Below, piece by piece: positions 22,887 through 31,749 of a stretch of 64,000 nucleotides of DNA. The translations under genes and the position numbers were made by a program. Within the stretch, counting starts at the first letter, position 1. Each line of letters starts with the position of its first letter. Source of the stretch: Actinoalloteichus hoggarensis (GTDB taxonomy: Bacteria > Actinomycetota > Actinomycetes > Mycobacteriales > Pseudonocardiaceae); contig NZ_CP022521.1 of the NCBI RefSeq assembly GCF_002234535.1, positions 2,604,001 to 2,668,000 on the forward strand, written 5' to 3'. The notes below the pieces were generated by a model. The model was not told where the DNA came from. It saw only the letters and a list, made by a program, of their open reading frames with translations, and did no database searches.

Positions 22887-24130
22887 CCACACCGTCGTCT
22901 TCGCGGGCGGCGGAGTCCCGTTCGCCCGAGGTCGTGCTCGGGGTGGGCGGCGGCATCGCCGCCTACAAGGCGTGCGAGGTGCTGCGGCGCCTCACCGAGT
23001 CCGGTCACCTGGTTCGGGTCGTGCCGACCGCGTCGGCTCTGCGCTTCGTCGGCTCGGCGACCTTCGAGGCGCTCTCCGGGCGGCCGGTGCACACGGACGT
23101 CTTCACCGACGTCCCCGAGGTTCCGCACGTCCGACTGGGGCAGACCGCCGACCTGGTCGTGGTGGCGCCCGCCACGGCCGATCTGATCGCCAAGGCAGCC
23201 AACGGACTGGCCGACGACCTGCTCACCAACACGCTGCTCACCGCGCGGTGCCCGGTGCTGCTGGTTCCCGCGATGCACACCGAGATGTGGGAGCATCCCG
23301 CCACCAGGGCCAACGTCGCGACGCTTCGCGCGCGAGGCGTGGTGGTCGCCGAGCCCGCCAGCGGCAGGCTGACCGGCGCCGACACCGGCCGAGGCAGACT
23401 GCCGGATCCGGCCGAGATCGTCGAGCTGGCGCGGCTGCTGCTCGCCCGACGCGACGCGCTGCCGCGGGATCTCGACGGTCGCCGCGTGCTGATCTCGGCG
23501 GGCGGCACCCGCGAACCCCTGGACCCGGTGCGCTTCCTGGGCAATCGATCCTCCGGCAGACAGGGGTACGCCCTGGCGAGGGTGGCCGCCCAGCGTGGCG
23601 CGGAGGTGACCCTGGTGGCCGCGAACGCCGACCTGCCGGACCCGGCGGGCGTGCACGTCGTACGGGTGGGCAGCGCCGCCGAGCTGCGCGCGCAGATGCT
23701 GCGGCTCGCCGACGAGTCGGACGTGGTCGTCATGTCCGCCGCGGTCGCGGACTTCCGACCGGTCAACCGGGCCGAGCACAAGATGAAGAAGGGCGCCGCG
23801 GACCCCGACGCGCTCGAGCTGACCCGCAATCCGGACATCCTCGTCGAGCTGGTGGCAGGCCGTCGCCCCGGTGTCGTCGTCGTGGGCTTCGCCGCGGAGA
23901 CCGGCGACGTCAGCGGCGATGTTCTGCATCACGGCAGGGAGAAGCTGCGCCGCAAGGGCTGTGACCTCCTGGTGCTCAACGAGGTGGGCGAGGGCCGGGC
24001 GTTCGAGACCGAGGACAACGAGGGCTGGCTCCTCTATGCCGACGGGCGAGAGCAGACGTTGCCGAGGGCGGCGAAATCGGAACTCGCGTCCATGGTGTGG
24101 GACGGAGTCTCCGCCCTGCTTCACGCTTGA
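22883..24130 (+). CDS. coaBC: Bifunctional phosphopantothenoylcysteine decarboxylase / phosphopantothenate-cysteine ligase
   Basis: Two consecutive steps of coenzyme A synthesis. The protein has 415 residues. The N-terminal flavodoxin-like CoaC half has [18 protein letters not shown], the FMN/catalytic His region [19 protein letters not shown], and [12 protein letters not shown]. The CoaB half, from about residue 190, has [31 protein letters not shown], and AAVADFRPV near the CTP site, then KMKK. It is in the conserved mihF-gmk-rpoZ-coaBC cluster with 4-nt overlaps throughout. Confidence 0.97.
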   Translation: MTTPSSSRAAESRSPEVVLGVGGGIAAYKACEVLRRLTESGHLVRVVPTASALRFVGSATFEALSGRPVHTDVFTDVPEVPHVRLGQTADLVVVAPATADLIAKAANGLADDLLTNTLLTARCPVLLVPAMHTEMWEHPATRANVATLRARGVVVAEPASGRLTGADTGRGRLPDPAEIVELARLLLARRDALPRDLDGRRVLISAGGTREPLDPVRFLGNRSSGRQGYALARVAAQRGAEVTLVAANADLPDPAGVHVVRVGSAAELRAQMLRLADESDVVVMSAAVADFRPVNRAEHKMKKGAADPDALELTRNPDILVELVAGRRPGVVVVGFAAETGDVSGDVLHHGREKLRRKGCDLLVLNEVGEGRAFETEDNEGWLLYADGREQTLPRAAKSELASMVWDGVSALLHA

Positions 24131-24158
24131 GAATCCCTACGACGCCGATGGATACGCT
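24127..24158 (+). promoter_or_regulatory. Weak candidate promoter of metK (TTGAGA ... TACGCT)
   Basis: TTGAGA at 24127-24132 and TACGCT at 24153-24158, with a 20-nt spacer, which is longer than ideal. The start site would be near 24166, giving a leader of about 55 nt without a recognisable SAM riboswitch. Confidence 0.3.
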
Positions 24159-24220
24159 GATCGCAACTCGAAGCGCCCGGTGAACTGGCGAACCGGGGCC
24201 GGAAGCGGATGGAGAGTCAC

Positions 24221-25423
24221 GTGAGTCAGCACGCCCGCAGGTTGTTCACCTCTGAATCCGTGACGGAGGGACACCCCGACAAGATCTGCGACGCGATCAG
24301 CGATTCCATCCTGGACGCGCTGTTGAGCAGGGATCCGCGTTCGAGAGTCGCCGTCGAGACGATGGTCACCACCGGACAGGTGCACGTGGCGGGCGAGGTG
24401 ACCACCGACGCCTACGCCGACATCCCGACGATCGTCCGCGAGGTCATCCTCGACATCGGCTACGACTCGTCCGCGAAGGGCTTCGACGGCCATTCGTGCG
24501 GGGTCAACGTCGCCATCGGCGCCCAGTCACCCGACATCGCCCAAGGCGTCGACACGGCACACGAGAGCCGGGTCGAGGGCTCGGAGGACGAGATCGCCCG
24601 GCAGGGCGCAGGCGACCAGGGGCTGATGTTCGGTTACGCCTGCTCGGACACTCCGGAGCTCATGCCGCTGCCCATCGCCCTGGCCCACCGCCTGTCGCGG
24701 CGGTTGACGGCCGTGCGGAAGAACGGCGAACTGCCCTACCTGCGTCCGGACGGCAAGACGCAGGTCACCATCGAGTACGCGGGCGACCAGCCGGTGCGGC
24801 TCGACACGGTCGTCGTCTCCACCCAGCACGCGGCCGACATCGACCTGGACCGCATGCTCGGCGTCGACGTCCGCTCCAAGGTCGTCGACCCGGAGATCGC
24901 CGACCTCGGTCTCGACGTCTCCGACGTCCGGCTCCTGGTCAACCCCACCGGTCGCTTCGTCATCGGCGGCCCGATGGGCGATGCGGGCCTGACCGGTCGG
25001 AAGATCATCGTCGACACCTACGGCGGCATGTCCCGTCACGGCGGCGGCGCGTTCTCCGGCAAGGACCCGTCCAAGGTCGACCGGTCGGCCGCCTACGCCA
25101 TGCGGTGGGTCGCCAAGAACGTGGTCGCGGCGGGACTCGCGTCCAGGGTGGAGGTGCAGGTCGCCTACGCCATCGGCAAGGCGGCGCCGGTCGGCCTGTT
25201 CGTCGAGACCTTCGGCACCGAGACGGTCGATCCGCTGAAGATCCAGGCGGCGATCGCCGAGGTGTTCGACCTGCGGCCCGGCGCCATCATCCGCGACCTC
25301 GACCTGCTGCGGCCGATCTACGCGCAGACGTCGGCCTACGGTCACTTCGGTCGGACCGACTGCGACCTGCCCTGGGAGCGCACCGACCGGGCTGAGGCCC
25401 TGCGCTCCATCGCGGGGTCCTGA
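24221..25423 (+). CDS. metK: S-adenosylmethionine synthetase
   Basis: Makes S-adenosylmethionine from methionine and ATP. The 400 residues contain [18 protein letters not shown] at the N-terminus, [15 protein letters not shown] in the middle, and the P-loop-like [19 protein letters not shown]. The GTG at 24221 is preceded by GGAGAG at 24210-24215, which decides against the ATG 12 nt upstream. A long hairpin terminator follows 70 bp after the stop. Confidence 0.97.
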   Translation: MSQHARRLFTSESVTEGHPDKICDAISDSILDALLSRDPRSRVAVETMVTTGQVHVAGEVTTDAYADIPTIVREVILDIGYDSSAKGFDGHSCGVNVAIGAQSPDIAQGVDTAHESRVEGSEDEIARQGAGDQGLMFGYACSDTPELMPLPIALAHRLSRRLTAVRKNGELPYLRPDGKTQVTIEYAGDQPVRLDTVVVSTQHAADIDLDRMLGVDVRSKVVDPEIADLGLDVSDVRLLVNPTGRFVIGGPMGDAGLTGRKIIVDTYGGMSRHGGGAFSGKDPSKVDRSAAYAMRWVAKNVVAAGLASRVEVQVAYAIGKAAPVGLFVETFGTETVDPLKIQAAIAEVFDLRPGAIIRDLDLLRPIYAQTSAYGHFGRTDCDLPWERTDRAEALRSIAGS

Positions 25424-25494
25424 CGACCCACCGGACGGCGTCCCGCAGCAGCACGTTCCAGCTCGATCGCACGACGCGATCTCGAGAAGCCGAC

Positions 25495-25531
25495 ACGGCG
25501 CTCGCCTCGATCTCGACGAGGTGGGCGCCGT
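25495..25531 (+). terminator. metK terminator hairpin
   Basis: Arms 25495-25509 and 25517-25531 pair over all 15 positions (two G-U pairs) with a 7-nt loop. It is followed by TCGTCGTC, not a T-run. Confidence 0.8.
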
Positions 25532-26029
25532 TCGTCGTCTCCGGCGGCGTCTGCCGAGCATCGTGGGCCGTATCGGAGCACCGCGCCGAGCTGTGGTCAC
25601 CTGCCGAACCCGTCGGCGGCCGGCCCACGGCGGGCTGACGTCGGCCGATCTCGACATGTCATCGAGCTGCGGTGTCCTTCGATGTGACGCACACCCTGGC
25701 CGGTACCGGTGTCGCGAGGCACGCCGGGACGGCGTCGCCACGGTGTGTGAGAAGCCTGAGAGTCGGCCGCGTAGCGACGCGGAGAACGAGGATTCGACGG
25801 CGGTTCGAGGTCTGGAGTCGTATGGCGAGGTGATCGGTCGGGCACGAGTCTCCGCGACGCCGAGCCCGTAGACCTTCCGGTCCGGCCGCCGGCTCCCTGC
25901 CTGCGGCGGCCCCGCGTGCTCGCCGAGGCCCGCGCCATCCGTAGAACCAGGTCAGAGCGATCGGAGTGCCTGCCTGAGGCGGTCTCCGGCCCGCCAGGAG
26001 AAGGACCAAGGATGGTGCGGGCTCGGTCC
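25532..26029. other. Intergenic, no supported gene
   Basis: About 500 bp between the metK terminator and the 3' end of the MarR gene. Chance frames only. Confidence 0.55.
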
Positions 26030-26560
26030 TCAGCTCGCCTCGGCCTTGCGCAGGTCAGCCTGGTGTTCAGCCCAGCGGTGCAGAAGTTTCGGCAGCTCGC
26101 CGCGAATGAACTCCAGGAACTCGTGTGTCTCTCGGAGACGTCGTCCGGCGGGAGTGCTCGGTCCCATGATCGCCATGCCGTCTCGCGCGTTCTCCTGCCA
26201 CGTCAGCAGCCATTCGCTGCGTCGGGTGAGGAGCTCGGCCCACATGTCGTCGTCGACCCGATAGTGGTCCCGGCGTTGTCCGGGCTCTCGTTCGCGGATG
26301 ACCATGCGGCTCTCGGTGAGGTGCTTGACCGCGCCCGAGATCGCGGGTGCTCCCGCGTTCAGCATGGCGGCCAGCTCGGCGGCCGTGCGTCGACCATCGT
26401 CGGCGATCAGGATCGCCGCGAACGCCCGCGCCGCCATTCGGGGAATCCCGCTGGCGGAGAAGCCGAGGGCGAGGCGTTCCAAGAGGCGGGCGACCTTGAC
26501 GGGGTCGCGCTCTTCCGGTGTATGCGGTGGTCCGGTGTTGTGCAGGGTGTCGGGATTCAT
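26030..26560 (-). CDS. MarR/GbsR-family transcriptional regulator
   Basis: Predicted dimeric winged-helix regulator of 176 residues. Residues 25-110 carry the domain: LALGFSASGIPRMAARAFAAIL, then the recognition region TAAELAAMLNAGAPAISGAVKHL and the wing REREPGQRRDHYRV. The C-terminal helices (EFLEFIRGELPKLLHRW) would form the dimer interface. On the minus strand a TAACAT -10 box ends 6 nt before the ATG, so the gene is probably leaderless. It is divergent from the P450 gene, with a 19-bp palindrome between them. This suggests it controls both genes in response to a small hydrophobic ligand (inference). Confidence 0.88.
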   Translation of the reverse strand: MNPDTLHNTGPPHTPEERDPVKVARLLERLALGFSASGIPRMAARAFAAILIADDGRRTAAELAAMLNAGAPAISGAVKHLTESRMVIREREPGQRRDHYRVDDDMWAELLTRRSEWLLTWQENARDGMAIMGPSTPAGRRLRETHEFLEFIRGELPKLLHRWAEHQADLRKAEAS

Positions 26561-26585
26561 CCGCCGATGTTATCCAGTTCGAACA

Positions 26586-26604
26586 CTTCACGAAATTCGC
26601 GAAG
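26586..26604. promoter_or_regulatory. 19-bp palindromic operator between marR and P450
   Basis: The palindrome CTTCACGAA-A-TTCGCGAAG has half-sites of 9 bp with one mismatched pair. It sits between the leaderless promoter of the MarR gene and the -10 box of the P450 gene (TAGTGT, 26611-26616), covering its -35/spacer region. This is a typical placement for MarR-type repression of both genes. Confidence 0.65.
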
Positions 26605-26610
26605 ATGGAG

Positions 26611-26616
26611 TAGTGT
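26611..26616 (+). promoter_or_regulatory. Candidate -10 box of the P450 operon (TAGTGT)
   Basis: It would start transcription near 26624, with a leader of about 55 nt to the ATG at 26679. The palindromic operator lies immediately upstream. Confidence 0.45.
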
Positions 26617-26678
26617 GATCATCGGGCGACGCGATGAGGGCGATCCCGCTCTCCGTCGCCGCGGAGATGGAGTTCTCG

Positions 26679-27884
26679 ATGACCGAAGACGCCGCCTTAC
26701 CCGCCACGGTGACCCTGCCCACGGCACGGAATCACCCCTTCGACCCGCCGGCCGAGCTGATGCGGCTCCGGGGCGAACGACCGATGCACCCGATGGCCTT
26801 CCCCGACGGTCATCAGGGCTGGCTGGTCACCGACTACACCTTGATCCGCTCCGTACTGGCGGACCCGAGGTTCAGCGCCCGCCAGGAGCTGCGACACGTC
26901 CCCTTCGAACACGCACTGGGCAAGACGCAGCCGCCGCCCGCGGAGCCGGGCTCGTTCATCCGGATGGACGCTCCGGAGCACACCCGATACCGCAGCGAAC
27001 TGACCGCGCAGTTCACCGTGCGGCGGATGCGCGCGCTGGAGCCGAGGATCATCGAGATCGTCGAGTCGCACGCCGAGTCGATGCGTGCGTCGGGGCCTCC
27101 CGCGGACCTGGTGTCCTCGTTCGCCCTCCCGATCCCCTCACTGGTGATCTGCGAGCTGCTCGGCGTGCCCTACGACCGGCGGGCCGTCTTCCAGGGCGCG
27201 ACCCGTGACCTGCTGCTTCTGGACACGACCCCGCAGGACTTCGCCGCCGCGTTCGCGAGCATCGAGGGCTTCCTGACGGAACTGATCACCGCCAAGCGCG
27301 CCGACCCGACCGACGACATCCTCGGCGGGCTGATCAGCGACACCGAGTTCACCGATCAGGAACTGCGCAACATCGCTCTCGTGCTGCTGGTCGCCGGACA
27401 CGAGACCACCGCGAACATGCTCGGCCTCGGCGCCATGGCGCTGCTGAGCAACCCGGATCAGCTGGCGCTGTTGCGCGCCGATCCGACGTTGATCGACGGC
27501 GCGGTCGAGGAGCTGCTGCGTTACCTGTCGATCATCCAGTTCGGCACGATGCGCGCCGCGTTGGAGGACGTCGAACTCGGCGGCGAGACCGTCACCGCGG
27601 GGCAGACGTTGATCCTCTCGATCCCGGCGGCCAACCGCGACCCCGAACGGTTCGACGACCCGGAGCGGCTCGACGTGACCCGAAGCTCGACCAGGCATCT
27701 CTCCTTCGGACACGGCATCCACCAGTGCCTTGGCCAGCAGCTTGCCAGGGTGGAGATGCGAGTCGGATTCGGTACGCTGCTGCGCGAGTTCCCCGACCTG
27801 CGGTTCGCGGTGGAGCCGCACGAGGTGCCGCTGCGCACCGACATGGCCATCTACGGCGTGCACAGCCTGCCGGTGACCTGGTAA
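26679..27884 (+). CDS. Cytochrome P450, bacterial class I (CYP105/107-like)
   Basis: Soluble monooxygenase of 401 residues; the substrate cannot be inferred. The heme thiolate is Cys350 in FGHGIHQCLGQQLAR. The I-helix oxygen-activation motif is AGHETT at 239-244 and the K-helix ExxR is Glu278-Arg281. SFIRMDAPEHTRYR, the C-helix region, fits bacterial class I enzymes. Starts at ATG 26634 or 26667 are in frame, but the GATGGAG ribosome binding site fits 26679 (MTEDAALP). A ferredoxin gene 13 bp downstream supplies electrons; no reductase is nearby. The divergent MarR gene and shared operator suggest ligand-induced expression. Confidence 0.94.
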   Translation: MTEDAALPATVTLPTARNHPFDPPAELMRLRGERPMHPMAFPDGHQGWLVTDYTLIRSVLADPRFSARQELRHVPFEHALGKTQPPPAEPGSFIRMDAPEHTRYRSELTAQFTVRRMRALEPRIIEIVESHAESMRASGPPADLVSSFALPIPSLVICELLGVPYDRRAVFQGATRDLLLLDTTPQDFAAAFASIEGFLTELITAKRADPTDDILGGLISDTEFTDQELRNIALVLLVAGHETTANMLGLGAMALLSNPDQLALLRADPTLIDGAVEELLRYLSIIQFGTMRAALEDVELGGETVTAGQTLILSIPAANRDPERFDDPERLDVTRSSTRHLSFGHGIHQCLGQQLARVEMRVGFGTLLREFPDLRFAVEPHEVPLRTDMAIYGVHSLPVTW

Positions 27885-27897
27885 GGAGACGGCGTCG

Positions 27898-28131
27898 ATG
27901 AGGGTCGAGGTCGACAGGGATCGTTGCGTCGGGGCAGGCATGTGCGTCCTGACCTGTCCCGAGGTGTTCGATCAGGACGAGGAACAGGGTCGGGTCCTGT
28001 TGCTGGCGGCCGCTCCCGGTCCGGAGCGGCGGCCCGCCGTGACGGAGGCCGCGGAGGTCTGCCCGTCCGGGGCGATCACCGTCCATCCCGACGGAACGAG
28101 GGCACCGGCAGACACGCCGGGGCGGGCCTGA
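27898..28131 (+). CDS. [3Fe-4S]-type ferredoxin, P450 redox partner
   Basis: 77-residue ferredoxin. Cys10, Cys16 and Cys54 match the three ligands of actinobacterial 3Fe-4S ferredoxins that feed P450s, with Ala13 in the place of the second Cys of a 4Fe cluster. Cys20 (VLTCPEVF) is an extra cysteine where alanine is usual, so cluster type deserves a check. AAG-GAG overlapping the P450 stop serves as ribosome binding site. The stop codon lies in the left arm of the following terminator. Confidence 0.92.
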   Translation: MRVEVDRDRCVGAGMCVLTCPEVFDQDEEQGRVLLLAAAPGPERRPAVTEAAEVCPSGAITVHPDGTRAPADTPGRA

Positions 28132-28152
28132 CGACGAGTGCCTCGTCGTCAG
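28128..28152 (+). terminator. Terminator of the P450-ferredoxin operon
   Basis: Perfect 11-bp inverted repeat (28128-28138 / 28142-28152) with a 3-nt loop. It includes the ferredoxin stop codon. Confidence 0.75.
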
Positions 28153-29463
28153 CCGCGATCCCGCGTCGTACCGTGCGGGCCGCGACTCGCCGACGCGGAT
28201 GGTCTCCACGGTCGAGGCGGCCTGCCCGGCGGTCGGCCTGCGTCGCCACGGGGCACGGGATCGCACGCTGCGAGCTGAACCAGGTCCGCACGGTGCCGAA
28301 TCCGTCGCGCGGACCCAGGTCGCCGTTCCCGGACAGGCTCCGGCCCGGCGATCACGTCGGTGAGGCGGTCGCCGCGGGCGTGGGCCGTCCGTCGGGTCTG
28401 CTCGGCACGGCGGCGGGCGCGGGGACACGGCGCCCCGCGCCCGTCGTCCGCCCCGCCCCTCGACGACGGTGTGCCGCGCCGGACGTCCGTCGTGGCGGCG
28501 CGGCAGGCTGCCGAGACCGTGCCTCGGCGGAATCCGTCATTCCGCGACCCTCGCCGGGAGGGCGGTGCCGGATCTCGTCCGCCGTCGACCGACGGCGGAC
28601 CCCGCACCGTCGAGGATCCACGTGCCTGCGGCGGCGCGCTGACGGGCGATCCTCGATACCTTGCACCTGCCCGTCGACGCGACGATTCGACTTCGATCGA
28701 TGCGTCGGCGGGCACACCGCGCCGCTCGAGCCGCCGCCGACATCGTCGAAGGCCACGCACCGCGGCAGGTTCGTCCTCCCCGGGCCATACGCCCGAACAC
28801 GAGCCGGTCCACCGCTCGCGATGACCATCGCGAGGAGTGGGGCGGCTTCGAGACGCTCGACGTCTGCCGTCGTCTCCGGATCGGTCGCCTCCGCGCGCCG
28901 GACGACACCGCCTCGCCGCGGTCGGCGGCTACGGCTTGCCGGGTCTGTCCGGGCAGGCACGGTCGATGGCGGTCGACGAGCACTCGGCCGCGACCGATCG
29001 GGCACGGCGCGGCGAGACCGCTCGCAGACTCGGCTCGGCGAGGCGTCCCCGGCATCCCGCCGTCGTTCCGGAACCGGATCGTGGCGCCGCGAAGCCCCAC
29101 ACGATGTGCTCTGCCCGGGTGGGCGCCGTCCGCGATACGGGCGTGGCAGGGACCCGGAGTCCGGTCGGCCGGCAGGCGGTCCTCGCACCGGTACTGCCAA
29201 CACCGCGTCGGAGTCGCCGACGCCCGACAGCTCGGATACCACGGCCGAACCCGCCCTGACCCGGCTGCCTGGTCGACGTCGAGGCCGCCGAGAACGACCA
29301 GCGGTGCCGTGCCCGCGTACGTCATCGGCACATCGTGTCGAGGCAGGCGTGCGTCGCCGACGGCTCGATCCACGATCGCGGAGCGACCGTCGCCCGGCGG
29401 CCCGGGAACGGGCACCGGCACGAAGATCAGTGAGGCAGCACGGACATGGTCCGTCGGGTCTGG
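28153..29463. other. 1.3-kb intergenic region, no supported gene
   Basis: The longest gene-free stretch of the window. Long open frames exist on both strands, but all are Arg/Pro/Ser-rich, lack ribosome binding sites and show no recognisable domain, so I treat them as chance. Nothing resembling an RNA gene or mobile element end was seen. Confidence 0.5.
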
Positions 29464-29469
29464 TAGACC
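29464..29469 (+). promoter_or_regulatory. Candidate -10 box of priA (TAGACC), leaderless arrangement
   Basis: TAGACC lies exactly 7 nt before the ATG at 29477. The last base departs from the TANNNT pattern. No ribosome binding site is present. Confidence 0.4.
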
Positions 29470-29476
29470 CGACGCC

Positions 29477-31489
29477 ATGGCACGGTCGACGACTCCGCGA
29501 CGCGGGGAATGGCAGCGAGCATCGACCGACTCGGTCGCCAGGGTGTGCGTGAACCTTCCGCTCGCCCATCTCGACCACACCTTCGACTACCGCGTACCCG
29601 CTCATCTCGACGAGCAGGCCCGACCCGGCGTCCGGGTCCGCCTGCGCTTCGCGGGACAGGTCGTCGACGGCTACCTGCTCGATCGAACCGAGGAGTCCGA
29701 CTTCGACGGGAAGCTGCTGTGGATCGACAAGGTCATCTCGGCGGAGCCCGTGCTCAGCCCCGAGGTCGCGACGCTGGCCAGAGCCGTCGCGGACCGCTAC
29801 GCGGGCACCTTGACCGACGTCCTCCGGCTCGCCATCCCGCCACGGCACGCGGCCGTCGAGAAGGAGGAGAGCCCACCCGCCCCCGAGGTGCCCCCGCGCC
29901 CCGACGCCGCGGGCTGGCGGCGGTATCAGCACGGCGAACAGCTCATCGGCGCACTGCACGCCGGGAAGCCCGCACGAGCCGTCTGGCAGCCGCTGCCCGG
30001 TGAGGACTGGCCCCTCCGACTCGCCGAGGCGGCCGTCTCGGTCGCCGCGACCGGTCGAGGCACCGTCATCGTGGTGCCCGACCAGCGAGACGTCGTCCGC
30101 GTGACCGCCGCCTGCACGGCGCTCTGCGGAGCGGATCAGGTCGTCGCGCTGTCGGCGGGACTCGGCCCGGCCAAGCGCTACCGCCGCTGGCTGGCGGTGC
30201 GGCGCGGAACGGCACGCATCGTGGTCGGCACCAGATCGTCGGCCTTCGCCCCGGTCGCCGACCCCGGTCTCTTCATCGTCTGGGACGACGGTGACGACGT
30301 GCACTCCGATCCGCACGCGCCCTACCCGCACACCCGCGAGGTGCTGGGCCTGCGGGCCCAGCTCGTCGATGCCGGGATGATCGTCGCAGGCTTCCCCCGG
30401 ACCGCGGAGGCACAGCTGTTGGTGGAGACCCGTTGGGCCCACGAGGTCATCGCCACCAGAGCCGCGGTGCGTGCAAGCGCCCCGCGAGTCGTCGCCGTCG
30501 GGGCCAGCGCCGAGCAGGAGGCACGTGACCCCGCGGCACGCAGTGCCCGGCTGCCCGGCATCGCCTTCGAGGCGGCGAGAGCCGCGCTGTCCGCGGGCGC
30601 CCCCGTGCTGGTCCAGGTCCCTCGGCGTGGCTACGTTCCGACGCTGGCCTGCGGGCAGTGCCGGTCCCGAGCCCGGTGTCGACGCTGTGCGGGTCCGCTG
30701 GCGCTGCCGGGTTCGTCCGACGGGGAGCCCCGACCGGCCGCCTGCCGCTGGTGCGGGGCCACCGAGGCGGGTTTCCGGTGTCCGGACTGCGGGTCGCGCA
30801 GGCTGCGCGCCGTCGTCGTGGGGGCAGGGCGTACCGCGGAAGAACTCGGACGGGCGTTCCCCGGTGTCGTCGTCCGAACCTCGGGCGGCGCGGCCGTGCT
30901 CGACACGATCCCGGCAGGGCCCGCGCTCGTGGTCTGCACGCCGGGAGCGGAACCGCTGGCACCCTGCGGGTACGGCGCCGCGTTGCTGCTGGACGGCTGG
31001 GCGCTGCTGACCAGGCCCGACCTGCGCGCGGAGGAGGAGGCACTCCGCCGATGGCTGTCGGCCGCCGCCCTGGTGCGGTCCGCCGAGGACGGCGGCCGGG
31101 TCGTCGTCATGGCCGAGTCCGCTCTGCCGCCGGTCCAGGCGCTCGTCTGGTGGGATCCGGTCCGGCACGCGACCGCCGAACTCGCGGGCCGACGAGAACT
31201 GGGCTTTCCACCCGCGGCACGGATGGCGGTGCTTGACGCCGTCCCACAGGCCGTGGAACAGGTACAGGGGCTGCTTCGACTCCCCGAGGGGACCGAAGTG
31301 CTCGGACCGGTGCCGCTGCGCGAGGTGGACGCCGACGGAGCGTCTGGGCGAGAACGGCTGCTGCTGCGGGCCCCCCGCGGCCAGGGACGTGCCCTGGCCG
31401 CCTCGGTCGCCGAGGCGATGGCCATCCGCACCGCTCGCAGAGAACCGGATGTCATCCGTGTCCGAGTCGACCCCCTCGACCTCGTCTGA
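29477..31489 (+). CDS. priA: Primosomal protein N' (PriA) lacking helicase motifs
   Basis: Replication-restart protein, 670 residues. The N-terminal 3'-DNA-binding domain (VCVNLPLAHLDHTFDYRVP) and the zinc cluster between Cys392 and Cys438 (four CxxC-type pairs: CGQC, CRRC, CRWC, CPDC) are intact. Where active PriA has a Walker A loop there is VSVAATGRGTVIVVPDQRD, and the DEAH-type box is replaced by IVWDDGDDVHSDPHAPY. It should therefore bind forks but not hydrolyse ATP, as noted for other actinobacterial PriA proteins. ATG 29477 lacks a ribosome binding site and fits a leaderless start. The gene converges with rsmB. Confidence 0.93.
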   Translation: MARSTTPRRGEWQRASTDSVARVCVNLPLAHLDHTFDYRVPAHLDEQARPGVRVRLRFAGQVVDGYLLDRTEESDFDGKLLWIDKVISAEPVLSPEVATLARAVADRYAGTLTDVLRLAIPPRHAAVEKEESPPAPEVPPRPDAAGWRRYQHGEQLIGALHAGKPARAVWQPLPGEDWPLRLAEAAVSVAATGRGTVIVVPDQRDVVRVTAACTALCGADQVVALSAGLGPAKRYRRWLAVRRGTARIVVGTRSSAFAPVADPGLFIVWDDGDDVHSDPHAPYPHTREVLGLRAQLVDAGMIVAGFPRTAEAQLLVETRWAHEVIATRAAVRASAPRVVAVGASAEQEARDPAARSARLPGIAFEAARAALSAGAPVLVQVPRRGYVPTLACGQCRSRARCRRCAGPLALPGSSDGEPRPAACRWCGATEAGFRCPDCGSRRLRAVVVGAGRTAEELGRAFPGVVVRTSGGAAVLDTIPAGPALVVCTPGAEPLAPCGYGAALLLDGWALLTRPDLRAEEEALRRWLSAAALVRSAEDGGRVVVMAESALPPVQALVWWDPVRHATAELAGRRELGFPPAARMAVLDAVPQAVEQVQGLLRLPEGTEVLGPVPLREVDADGASGRERLLLRAPRGQGRALAASVAEAMAIRTARREPDVIRVRVDPLDLV

Positions 31490-31675
31490 GCGTCGGTCCC
31501 TCGGCGGGGACGGGCGTGGTGGCAGGGGAGCCGGTCCTGTCCCGGGCCGCCCGGCGCGACTCCGCTCCGCGGACTCGAGCGTGCCGGGGCAGCCGAGACG
31601 CCGAGGAATACGGTGCCCTCCTCACAGGGCCCGGCGCGGGCGGGGAGACAGGACCGGGGGCGAGCCCGCGCCTAC

Positions 31676-31707
31676 GGAGGCCTTCGAGGCACCGACCGAG
31701 GGCCTCC
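31676..31707. terminator. Possible hairpin between priA and rsmB
   Basis: A 7-bp inverted repeat (GGAGGCC 31676-31682 / GGCCTCC 31701-31707) with an 18-nt loop, in the 260-bp gap between convergent genes. Moderate strength, so uncertain. Confidence 0.4.
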
Positions 31708-31749
31708 ACACCTGGACCCGTGTTCCCGCCGGACTACACGTCGTCATCG

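Noticed and set aside
24131-24220. SAM riboswitch before metK
   Set aside because: The predicted leader is only about 55 nt and lacks any SAM aptamer pattern.
26634-26678. Upstream ATG start for the P450
   Set aside because: It lacks a ribosome binding site and adds 15 residues not typical of the family; 26679 has GATGGAG upstream.
28352-31168. Long minus-strand frame opposite priA and the preceding gap
   Set aside because: Shadow of priA extended by chance into G+C-rich noncoding DNA.
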